Source: Myxococcales bacterium
GTDB taxonomy: Bacteria > Myxococcota_A > Bradymonadia > REDH01
Reading direction: 5' to 3'
Assembly (NCBI GenBank): GCA_947496715.1
Contig: CANMDT010000013.1
Location: 1-43,216, forward strand
Length of the DNA: 43,216 nt
Below, piece after piece: positions 36,009 to 43,216 of the stretch. The first letter of the stretch is position 1. Each line of letters opens with the position of its first letter. Under the pieces are notes generated by a model that was given only the letters and a program-made list of their open reading frames with translations, was not told where the DNA came from and ran no database searches. A program made the position numbers and the translations under genes.

Positions 36009-37880
36009 ATGAAGAAGGTCGCACGCCTCTCTGCCTCGCTCCTCGCGCTCGCCGCGCCCCTCCTCGCGCCCGCCGTGGCGCAGGCCTGCGGCGGCTTCTT
36101 CTGCCAGAATGTCCCCGTGGACCAGACGGGCGAGAACATCGTCTTTGTAGCCGATGGAACCACCGTACAGGCCTTCGTCCAGGTGCAGTATCAGGGAGAA
36201 GCCACTGAATTTGCTTGGATTATCCCAACCCCCTCGCTCCCCGAGGTAGGCGTCTCCTCCGACGCCATCTTCCCCTACTTTGCGCAAAACTACCGGCGCG
36301 AAGCCTACCAGAACACCACCTTCCACGGCACCTGCGGCAGCGACTGCTGGGACGACCAGTTCGCCGGCTCGGACGCCGCGGTGGACACCGGCAGCACCGA
36401 CGCCGGAACCGGTGGCGGCGTAGAGGTCATTGAGCAGGGACAGACCGGCCCCTACGACTTCGCCATCCTCCGGGCCACCGACGCCCAGGTGCTCTTCGAC
36501 TGGCTCGGCGCCAACGACTACAACCTGCCCGCGACCGCCATCGCCGCCGTGGAGCCCTACGCCCTCATGGGTGACGAGACCCACTTTGTGGCGCTCAAAC
36601 TGCAGAAAGATGCCTCCGTCGGTGATTTGCAGCCCGTAAAGCTCACCTACGCCGCCGAGCAGCCCATGGTGCCCATTCAGCTCACGGCGATCGCTGCGCA
36701 GCCCGATATGCCCATCTATGTGACGGTGCTGGGCGCGAGCCGCGCGGTGCCGGAAAACTACCTCGATGCGGTGCTGATCGAGGCGCCACAGACCTACTAT
36801 GGCACGGAAAGCATTGAACTTATCGGAAACGCTGTGGATCAGGCCGGTGGCCACGCCTTTGTGACCACCTTTGCCGGGCCGACCGGATCGCTGCCGCCGC
36901 TCTTTGTGGAGGGAGAGAGCTACCGGCTTGACGGGCTGGCGGAGCTGACCGATGCGAACGCCTTCCTGCGCGAGCTCCGGAGCCGAGGATTCACCGGCTC
37001 GCCCGAGCTGCTCGCCATGCTGCAGCGCTACCTGCCGCTGCCGATGGCGCTGGCCAATCAGGGCTACACCGCGCAACAGTTCTACAACGACCTCACCCAG
37101 CCCTGGGGCTGCTCCTTCTCCTGCAGCTACGCCGCGGCGGCCACCTTTGATGCCGTCGCCTTTGCGGCCGAGCTCGAGGCGCGCATTGTGGCGCCGCTCC
37201 GCGAGATGCAGGGGCTTATCGCGGCCCATCCCTACGGCACGCGGATGGTGACGACGCTCGACCCTGCGGAGATGACCGTGGACCCGGTCTTTGCCTTTGC
37301 GCCCTCGCTGCCGCCCGTGAATGCGAACATTGTGGTGCAGACCGATGTCTACTGCGGCGAGGGCGGGTTGCCCTGGACGGCGCCAGCCATCTTTCAGATC
37401 ACGGAAGGGGTGGAGGCAACGGCGGCCTATGGCGATCAGTACGCGCTCTTTGCCGCGCTCGCAGAGGCGCCGCTCGCCTATGCGCAGCAGCTCAGCGCGG
37501 CCGGAGAGCCCGTGTTGACGGTGGATGCCCGCAGCGGCGTCGCAGCGACGGTCTCTGCCTGGAACAGCGCCCACACCGGGATCGTCGCGGAGGTACCGGA
37601 GTGCGATGGCGGCGGAGGCGGCGGATTTGATACGGGCACATCGAGTGATGTCTTGCCGTGGGACGACACGGGAACAACCGGCAGCAACGACACGGGAAAT
37701 GGCGACGGAACAACCGTGGTCTGCGACGGGGCGAACTGCGAGGCGGTGGATGGCGGTTCGGCGCCCCGTGAGAAGACGTTGGGCCTCTTCGGCTGCTCCG
37801 CCGGCGGTTCGGAAGCGGGCCTGTTCGCGGCGGCTGGACTGCTCGCGATGCTGGCCACGCAGCGGCGGCGGCGGCGCTAG
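36009..37880 (+). CDS. DUF2330 surface protein with MYXO-CTERM-like tail
   Basis: A 623-residue secreted protein. The signal peptide ends near AVAQA, directly followed by CGGFFC, typical of DUF2330. The family block VQVQYQGEATEFAWIIPTP follows. The C terminus has an acidic Gly/Thr/Asp stretch (from about 540), then GLFGCSAGG, a hydrophobic segment and RRRRR. This Cys-hydrophobic-Arg arrangement matches the MYXO-CTERM sorting signal used for surface display in Myxococcota. The ATG at 36009 is chosen because it begins the signal peptide; ribosome-binding sequence is weak (GGTGA). Function unknown. Confidence 0.85.
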   Translation: MKKVARLSASLLALAAPLLAPAVAQACGGFFCQNVPVDQTGENIVFVADGTTVQAFVQVQYQGEATEFAWIIPTPSLPEVGVSSDAIFPYFAQNYRREAYQNTTFHGTCGSDCWDDQFAGSDAAVDTGSTDAGTGGGVEVIEQGQTGPYDFAILRATDAQVLFDWLGANDYNLPATAIAAVEPYALMGDETHFVALKLQKDASVGDLQPVKLTYAAEQPMVPIQLTAIAAQPDMPIYVTVLGASRAVPENYLDAVLIEAPQTYYGTESIELIGNAVDQAGGHAFVTTFAGPTGSLPPLFVEGESYRLDGLAELTDANAFLRELRSRGFTGSPELLAMLQRYLPLPMALANQGYTAQQFYNDLTQPWGCSFSCSYAAAATFDAVAFAAELEARIVAPLREMQGLIAAHPYGTRMVTTLDPAEMTVDPVFAFAPSLPPVNANIVVQTDVYCGEGGLPWTAPAIFQITEGVEATAAYGDQYALFAALAEAPLAYAQQLSAAGEPVLTVDARSGVAATVSAWNSAHTGIVAEVPECDGGGGGGFDTGTSSDVLPWDDTGTTGSNDTGNGDGTTVVCDGANCEAVDGGSAPREKTLGLFGCSAGGSEAGLFAAAGLLAMLATQRRRRR

Positions 37881-37928
37881 CTTCCGCACAAGTTGCCTTG
37901 CCTGCGGCCTCGTCGTAGGCTGCGGGCG

Positions 37929-39755
37929 ATGAGTACGAACCGCCTCAACCTGACTGCGCGCGACTACACGGTCGCCTGGCTCCTCAACCTCCTCCACACG
38001 CAGGGGCTCATCTCGCCCAAGCAGGAGCAGGATGTCATGCGGCAGGAGCGGGTGCTGCGCGAGAAGACGCTGCGGCGGCGGGTAGACGATGTGCGGTCGC
38101 GTCAGGGTGCGGTGGCGACAGCCTCGCCAGTCGAGATTGTGGAGGCGGCTGCGCTGACAGGGCTCGATGGACGGCCGCTCAACGAAGACCGGCTGATGGA
38201 GATCTTTGCCGGCGAGGTGGGGATGCGATTTGTGCGCATCGACCCGCTGAAGCTCAACGAGCGGCTCATCACCTCGACCATGAGCCGGCCCTTTGCGAAG
38301 CGGCATGTCTGCGTGCCCATCGCCAAGCTGGAGAGCGGTCGGGTGGTGGTGGCGGTCGACAACCCCTTTGAGCTCGACCTGCAAGAGGCGCTCCGCGGGC
38401 TGCTGCCCGGCGGCTTTGAGCTGGTGCTGGCAAGCCGCAGCACACTGCTGACGACCATCAACGATGTCTATGGCTTCCGTAGCGCGGTGAACGCGGCGGA
38501 GCGGTCGTTCGGCGTGACAACAGACCTCGGCAACCTCGAGCAGCTGGTGAAGCTGACGGCGACGGGCGACGAGGTGGAGGCCAGCGATCGCCACGTGGTG
38601 AACGCGGTGGAGTTCCTGCTCAAGTATGCCTTTGAGCAGCGGGCGAGCGACATCCACATCGAGCCCAAGCGGGATGAGTCGCAGATTCGGCTCCGCATCG
38701 ACGGCATCCTGCACCCCATCTACCGGCTGCCGCGGGTGGTCCACACCGCCGTGGTGTCGCGCATCAAGACGCTGGCCCGCATGGACATCGCGGAGCGGCG
38801 GCGGCCGCAGGATGGGCGGCTCAAGACCGAGCTGCAGGGGCGCGAGACGGAGCTCCGCGTCTCGACGCTGCCGGTGGCCTTTGGCGAGAAGGTTGTCATC
38901 CGCATCTTCGACCCACAGACGCTGCTCCTCGACCTCGAGGGGCTCGGCTTTTTTGAGACCGAGCTGGGCGCCTACAAGTCCTTCCTGCGCCACACGACGG
39001 GGCTCATCCTGGTGACGGGCCAGACGGGCTCGGGCAAGACGACGACGCTCTACTCGACGCTCAAGCTGCTAAGCGGGCCCGATGTGAACATCACGACGGT
39101 CGAGGACCCGATCGAGATGGTCTACGAGCCCTTCAACCAGACGCTGGTGCAGCCGAAGATCGATGTGACCTTCGCCAACGCGCTGCGGACCGTGCTGCGG
39201 CAGGACCCCGACATCATCATGGTGGGCGAGATCCGGGACGAAGAGACGGCGCAGATGGCGGTGCAGGCTGCGCTCACGGGCCACCTTGTGCTGAGCACCG
39301 TGCACACCAACGATGCGCCCTCTGCCATCACCCGGATGCAGGATCTGAAGGTGCCGAACTTCCTGCTGGGCTCGACGCTGGTGGGGGTGATGTCGCAGCG
39401 GCTCATCCGGCGCATCTGCGACAACTGCAAGCGGCAGACCTTCCTCACCGAGGAGCAGATCGCGCTGCTCGGCATCACGCTGCCGGCCGATGCGCCGACG
39501 CGGCTCCCCGTCTGGTATGGCGAGGGCTGCGTGAGCTGCCGCCACACGGGGATGCATGGCCGGACGGGCGTGTTTGAGGTGATGCCGGTCGATGGCCGCA
39601 TCAAGCAGCTGATCAGCGATGGTGCCGATGCCAATGTGATCCGGCGCGAGGCGATCGCCAACGGCATGGTGACGCTGCGTGAGTCGGCCATCCGCAAGCT
39701 GGCGACAGGGCACACGACCTTTGAAGAGGTGCTTTCGGTCGTCGGGGCGGGGTAG
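37929..39755 (+). CDS. GspE/PilB-family secretion or pilus ATPase
   Basis: A 608-residue cytoplasmic ATPase that powers type II secretion or type IV pilus extension. The N-terminal domain (about 70-190) is the MshEN type. The catalytic part has SDIHIEPKRDESQIRLRIDG, Walker A GQTGSGKTT (364-372), the Asp box VEDPIE, Walker B IIMVGEIRDEE (429-439) and the His box LVLSTVHTNDA. The zinc-binding tetracysteine is present (Cys497, Cys500, Cys534, Cys537), which favours an assembly rather than retraction ATPase. GspE and PilB cannot be told apart without neighbours; no other secretion gene is in view. The AAA ATPase gene starts 2 bases after the stop. Confidence 0.9.
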   Translation: MSTNRLNLTARDYTVAWLLNLLHTQGLISPKQEQDVMRQERVLREKTLRRRVDDVRSRQGAVATASPVEIVEAAALTGLDGRPLNEDRLMEIFAGEVGMRFVRIDPLKLNERLITSTMSRPFAKRHVCVPIAKLESGRVVVAVDNPFELDLQEALRGLLPGGFELVLASRSTLLTTINDVYGFRSAVNAAERSFGVTTDLGNLEQLVKLTATGDEVEASDRHVVNAVEFLLKYAFEQRASDIHIEPKRDESQIRLRIDGILHPIYRLPRVVHTAVVSRIKTLARMDIAERRRPQDGRLKTELQGRETELRVSTLPVAFGEKVVIRIFDPQTLLLDLEGLGFFETELGAYKSFLRHTTGLILVTGQTGSGKTTTLYSTLKLLSGPDVNITTVEDPIEMVYEPFNQTLVQPKIDVTFANALRTVLRQDPDIIMVGEIRDEETAQMAVQAALTGHLVLSTVHTNDAPSAITRMQDLKVPNFLLGSTLVGVMSQRLIRRICDNCKRQTFLTEEQIALLGITLPADAPTRLPVWYGEGCVSCRHTGMHGRTGVFEVMPVDGRIKQLISDGADANVIRREAIANGMVTLRESAIRKLATGHTTFEEVLSVVGAG

Positions 39756-39757
39756 CG

Positions 39758-41224
39758 ATGATGGACTTTGCTGCCGTGCTGCATTCCCACCTTGCGGCCG
39801 CCTATCCCTTCATCTCCATCGTCAGCCACGACGAGCAGGAGAGCCTGGGGTTGATCGAGGCCTTGGGGCTGGCGCTGCAGCGGCCTGTGCTGGTCTGGGC
39901 GCCCGGGCCGGGCGAGCCGGGCGAGGCCTCGTTGCGCGAGCGGCTGCTCCTGCTGCTGACCGAGCTCGGCGACGGCGTTGGCGCGGGGGCTGTGTTGGTC
40001 TTCTGCGATGCCCATCCCTACCTGGCGGGCGCAGAGACGGTTCGGCTGTTGCGGCTGCTGGAGCCAGCGCTGTCGGCGACGAAGACGACGGTGATTTTTG
40101 TGAGCGCCGAGCCGGTGGTGCCGCGCGAGCTGGAGCGGGATGTGACGGTGCTGATGCAGCCGCTGCCGGGGCGGATGGAGCTCGAGGCGGTGGCGCGGAG
40201 CATCTTTGGCGAGCGGCCGACGCTGGAGCGGCTGGGTGCGGCGGCGGTGGGGCTGACGCGGCGCGAGGCGCAGCGGGCCTTTGAGCGGGCACGGGTGGTC
40301 GAGGAGCTCAATGCCGTGCGCGGGCGCACGAGCGACGCGGAGGAGCAGGTGGTGGGCGAAAAGCGCCGCCTGCTGCGGGGCGACGAGGCGCTGGAGTTCT
40401 GTGATCTTCGGCTGTCGCTGGACTCCGTGGGTGGGCTCGGCGAGCTCAAGGGCTGGCTGCGCGAGCGGCGCGAGGCCTTTGGCGGCGAGGCGCAGGTGTT
40501 TGGGTTGCCGGCACCGCGCGGGCTGCTGCTGGTGGGCGTGCAGGGTTGCGGCAAGTCGCTGGCGGCCAAGGCGGTGGCCGGCTTCTGGGGGCTGCCGCTG
40601 CTGCGGCTCGATCTGGGGCTGATGATCGGGAGCGCGGCGGGCGCGGAGCGGACGCTGCAGCGGACACTTGCGACCGCAGAGGCGATGTCGCCCTGCGTGC
40701 TCTGGGTGGATGAGCTGGAGAAGGGGCTGGACGAGGGCGGCGCGACGGCGCGCACGCTGGGGACGCTCCTCACCTGGCTGGCGGAGCGGCGGTCGGCGGT
40801 CTTCTTTGTGGCGACGGCGAACCGGGTGGAGGCGCTGCCGCCGGAGCTGCTGCGGCGGGGCCGGCTCGATGAGGTCTTCTTTGTCGACCTGCCGGACCGG
40901 GCGGCGCGGGCGGAGATCCTGGCGCTGCACCTGCAGAGCCGTGGGCGGGAGCCGGCGGCCTTTGGCTGCGAGGAGCTGGCGTCGCAGACGGAGCACTACT
41001 CGGGCGCGGAGCTGGAGCAGGTGGTGGTGGCGGGGCTCTACCGGGCCTTTGCGGAGCGCCGCGAGATGACGCAGCGCGACTTGCAGGTGGCGGCCAAACA
41101 ACTTGTGCCGCTTTATGCGATGTATGAGAACGAGATCAAAGCGCTGCGGACCTGGTCGCAGGGCAGGGCGCGTCCCGCGCATACGAGCGGTCGGATGGCC
41201 GGTCTGTTTGGTGTGTCGTCGTAG
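39758..41224 (+). CDS. Ycf46-like AAA ATPase
   Basis: A 488-residue protein with an N-terminal region lacking motifs (about 1-215) and a C-terminal AAA module: Walker A GVQGCGKS (260-267), Walker B CVLWVDELEK (313-322), then ATANRVEALPPELLRRGRLDE with the arginine-finger region, and a C-terminal lid. The plan matches the Ycf46 group known from algal plastids and cyanobacteria, of unclear function. It is packed against the GspE/PilB gene (2-base gap), which suggests a shared role or at least shared expression. Confidence 0.8.
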   Translation: MMDFAAVLHSHLAAAYPFISIVSHDEQESLGLIEALGLALQRPVLVWAPGPGEPGEASLRERLLLLLTELGDGVGAGAVLVFCDAHPYLAGAETVRLLRLLEPALSATKTTVIFVSAEPVVPRELERDVTVLMQPLPGRMELEAVARSIFGERPTLERLGAAAVGLTRREAQRAFERARVVEELNAVRGRTSDAEEQVVGEKRRLLRGDEALEFCDLRLSLDSVGGLGELKGWLRERREAFGGEAQVFGLPAPRGLLLVGVQGCGKSLAAKAVAGFWGLPLLRLDLGLMIGSAAGAERTLQRTLATAEAMSPCVLWVDELEKGLDEGGATARTLGTLLTWLAERRSAVFFVATANRVEALPPELLRRGRLDEVFFVDLPDRAARAEILALHLQSRGREPAAFGCEELASQTEHYSGAELEQVVVAGLYRAFAERREMTQRDLQVAAKQLVPLYAMYENEIKALRTWSQGRARPAHTSGRMAGLFGVSS

Positions 41225-41246
41225 CGAAGAAGCTTGTGGAGGCCGA

Positions 41247-42269
41247 GTGGAGACGAAGCAGTTGAAGATTGGTGTGATTGGAGCGGGCGCCTGGGGCACC
41301 GCGCTGGCGATGCTGCTGGCAGACAAGGGTTACGATGTGACCATGTGGGCCTTTGAGGCCGAGGTGGTTTCGGGCATCAACGAGCGGCACGAGAACGAGA
41401 CCTTCCTCAAGGGAATCACGCTGCCGCCGAACATCCGGGCGACGGGGAGCATGCAGGAGGCCTGTGCGGGCAAGGACCTGATCCTGACGGTGACGCCATC
41501 GCATGTGACCCGGATGGTGATGCGTCAGGCGGCCCCCTTCCTGCCGGAGCACACGCCGATTGTGAGCGCGACGAAGGGGATCGAGAACGACTCGCTCATG
41601 ACCATGAACGAGGTGCTGGAGGAGGTGCTTCCGATCAAGTTCCACCCCTACCTGGCCTTCCTCTCGGGTCCGAGCTTCGCCAAGGAGGTTGCGCTGCATC
41701 ACCCGACGGCGGTGGCGGTGGCGGCCTACTCGGAGACGCTGGCGAAGCAGGTGCAGCAGGTGTTCAACCACAGCTGGTTCCGCGTCTACCGCTCGACCGA
41801 TGTGGTGGGGATGGAGATTGGCGGTTCGCTGAAGAATGTGGTCGCGATCGCGGCAGGCATCTCAGACGGCATGGGGTTTGGGCACAACTCGCGGGCGGGC
41901 ATCATCACGCGCGGGCTGGCAGAGATGTCGCGGGTGGCGGTGGCGCGTGGCGCCAACCCGATCACGCTGGCGGGGCTGTCGGGAATGGGCGACCTGGTGC
42001 TGACCTGCACGGGTGAGCTGTCGCGCAACCGGACGGTGGGCGTGCAGCTTGGGCAGGGGAAGACGATCGAGGAGATCTTGGGTTCGATGAGCGCTGTTGC
42101 AGAGGGTGTGAAGACGGCGCAGTCGGTGCACGACCTTGCGCTGAAGATGAAGGTCGACATGCCCATCTGCGAGGCGGTCTACCAGGTCATCTATGAGCGG
42201 AAGACCCCGCAGCAGGCGCTGGCCGATCTGATGGGCCGCGAGCTGAAGCGGGAGAACTTCGGCTTCTGA
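41247..42269 (+). CDS. gpsA: Glycerol-3-phosphate dehydrogenase, NAD(P)+-dependent
   Basis: A 340-residue enzyme that reduces dihydroxyacetone phosphate to sn-glycerol 3-phosphate, the backbone for phospholipids. The nucleotide-binding motif is IGVIGAGAWGTALAMLLA; the substrate and catalytic regions include LSGPSFAKEVA, GGSLKNVVAIAAGISDG, HNSRAGIITRGLAEM and LSGMGDLVLTCTGELSRN. The start is GTG at 41247, just after GGAGG. A HupE-like gene follows 13 bases after the stop. Confidence 0.95.
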   Translation: METKQLKIGVIGAGAWGTALAMLLADKGYDVTMWAFEAEVVSGINERHENETFLKGITLPPNIRATGSMQEACAGKDLILTVTPSHVTRMVMRQAAPFLPEHTPIVSATKGIENDSLMTMNEVLEEVLPIKFHPYLAFLSGPSFAKEVALHHPTAVAVAAYSETLAKQVQQVFNHSWFRVYRSTDVVGMEIGGSLKNVVAIAAGISDGMGFGHNSRAGIITRGLAEMSRVAVARGANPITLAGLSGMGDLVLTCTGELSRNRTVGVQLGQGKTIEEILGSMSAVAEGVKTAQSVHDLALKMKVDMPICEAVYQVIYERKTPQQALADLMGRELKRENFGF

Positions 42270-42282
42270 GGAGGCTGTGACG

Positions 42283-43216
42283 GTGGCGCGCTCCTTCCGG
42301 CTCCTCGCAGCGCTGCTGCTCGCGCTGGTGATGCTGCCTGCGGGGGCGTGGGCGCATGCGCTCTCCTTCTCCAAGGCGGAGCTCCGGGTGGCGAAGGCCG
42401 GCGAAGCGACGCTGACGCTGCGGCTCGACCTGCGGCGGCTGCTGACGGGGAGCGAGCCGGGCGACCTGTCGGAGGCCGAGTTTTCTGCGCTCTATGGTGC
42501 GGCGACGCCCGCGCAGGAGCAGCTGCGGGAGCGGGTGACGGGTGATCTGTCGCGCGCGGTTAAGCTCTACGCGGGCGGGCGGCAGCTTCAGAGCGAGGTG
42601 GCGCTGCCGGAGCGGGAGCAGGCAGCCGGGGTGGAAAGCGAGGTGGTGCTCCGCACAAACGTTCCGCCTGGGCGCCACGCTCTGGGCCTCCGGACAAGCG
42701 AGGCGCTCGGCACGGTCTCGTTGAGCGCCTGGGTGGACGAGGTGCAGGTGATGGACCGGGTGCCGGTTGCGCCGGGCGGTGCGCCGGAGCCGATCGCGGT
42801 GACCATCGAGGCAGAGAGCGAGACACGGACCGGGCGGCGCTATCTGCAGCTCGGGGTGCTGCACATTGTGCCGCGGGGGCTGGATCACATCCTGTTTGTG
42901 CTGGCGCTCTGCCTGCTGTCGCTACGGTGGCGGCCGGCGTTGCTGCAGGCGACGGCCTTCACGGTGGCCCACTCGATCACGCTGGCGCTGGCGGTGACGG
43001 GGGCTGTGACGATGCCGGCTTCGGTGGTGGAGCCGCTGATTGCGCTGTCGATCGCGGTGGTGGCGCTGGAGAACCTGGTGTCGAGCGAGGCGCGGTGGTG
43101 GCGGCTGGGGCTGGTGTTCAGCTTCGGGCTGCTACACGGGCTTGGGTTTGCGGGCGTGCTGCAGGAGCTTGGGCTACCGGCGGGGAGGCTGGCGGTGGCG
43201 CTGCTGTCGTTCAACG
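42283..43216 (+). CDS. HupE/UreJ-family membrane protein (3' partial)
   Basis: The frame runs off the window after 311 codons. It starts with a signal peptide (RSFRLLAALLLALVMLPAGA), then a long extracytoplasmic region, then a membrane domain with family motifs GLDHILFVLALCLLS, FTVAHSITLALAV and SFGLLHGLGFAGVLQELG. HupE and UreJ proteins are linked to nickel or other metal handling; the family also includes members of unknown role. GTG at 42283 is chosen: an AGGAGG overlapping the gpsA stop stands eight bases upstream, while a GTG at 42277 would be too close. There is no ATG near the start, so it is easily missed. Confidence 0.75.
   Translation, partial: MARSFRLLAALLLALVMLPAGAWAHALSFSKAELRVAKAGEATLTLRLDLRRLLTGSEPGDLSEAEFSALYGAATPAQEQLRERVTGDLSRAVKLYAGGRQLQSEVALPEREQAAGVESEVVLRTNVPPGRHALGLRTSEALGTVSLSAWVDEVQVMDRVPVAPGGAPEPIAVTIEAESETRTGRRYLQLGVLHIVPRGLDHILFVLALCLLSLRWRPALLQATAFTVAHSITLALAVTGAVTMPASVVEPLIALSIAVVALENLVSSEARWWRLGLVFSFGLLHGLGFAGVLQELGLPAGRLAVALLSFN

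Noticed and set aside
38588-38603. CACGTG core inside the GspE/PilB gene
   Set aside because: The flanks (CGC and GTG) do not match the TGTTTC/GAAACA arms, so it is not a parS site.
35685-38993. Open frame of 1102 codons on the minus strand
   Set aside because: It lies antisense across the luxC-like, DUF2330 and GspE/PilB genes, has no recognisable domain, and is explained by GC-rich codon bias.
39122-41326. Open frame of 734 codons on the minus strand
   Set aside because: Antisense to the GspE/PilB and Ycf46-like genes, which carry clear Walker motifs; no domain seen in the antisense product.

Overview
The window reads as a chromosomal stretch of a GC-rich bacterium of the myxobacterial or bradymonad type (Myxococcota/Bradymonadota, the former Deltaproteobacteria). 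The evidence is two large lipoproteins carrying MopE-type CDxxDNDCDG repeats, a DUF2330 protein with a MYXO-CTERM-like tail (Cys, hydrophobic stretch, Arg run), an FGE-fold protein fused to a kinase-like domain, and primase and sigma-70 genes lying near a tRNA-Met and rnpB. I see no insertion sequence, prophage or CRISPR array. Almost all of the DNA is coding.

Layout. 1-593: the end of an RGG-tailed protein, its terminator, and a stretch without a recognisable gene. 594-9785: a mostly leftward block with a NupC-type nucleoside transporter, a MopE-repeat lipoprotein, a rightward MscS channel, a methyltransferase, a small lipoprotein, a frameshifted MopE/PPC lipoprotein, adenylate kinase and a ComEA-like HhH lipoprotein. 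9891-15199: a DUF547 protein, a leftward Cys/Met-metabolism PLP enzyme, then an MMPL/RND exporter with a CpcT/CpeT-family lipoprotein. 15275-24401: an information-processing block, dnaG, a pseudokinase-FGE fusion, rpoD, tRNA-Met, a zinc-ribbon coiled-coil protein, RNase P RNA and a CCA-adding enzyme. 24398-29020: a GNAT-like protein and a zinc dehydrogenase (leftward), then dihydroorotase and chorismate synthase (rightward). 29050-31626: a FadR-like TetR regulator with its probable operator, then etfB and etfA and a strong terminator. 31663-33390: ssb (leftward) and an EamA transporter. 33403-35932: a LuxE-like acyl-protein synthetase and a LuxC-like acyl-CoA reductase. 36009-43216: the DUF2330 surface protein, a GspE/PilB ATPase, a Ycf46-like AAA ATPase, gpsA and the start of a HupE/UreJ protein.

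The most striking signal is a cluster of seven parS-like centromere sites (TGTTTCACGTGAAACA and close variants) between 33416 and 35611. They lie inside and between the luxE-like and luxC-like genes. Three match the classical 16-bp ParB site at 15 or 16 positions; the other four share the CACGTG core. The four sites in the gap between the genes are spaced 63, 63 and 42 bp apart, which are whole numbers of helical turns. No parA or parB gene lies in the window, so this looks like a ParB loading zone, presumably not far from the replication origin.

Other points of note: a GAATGA-N4-TCATTC palindrome upstream of the TetR gene matches the Bacillus FadR operator, and fadR-etfB-etfA is also the Bacillus gene order. 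A 29-nt element is shared, at 26 of 29 positions, by the upstream regions of ssb and a small lipoprotein gene 25 kb away. The protein encoded between dnaG and rpoD appears to have lost catalytic residues in both its kinase-like and its FGE-like domain.
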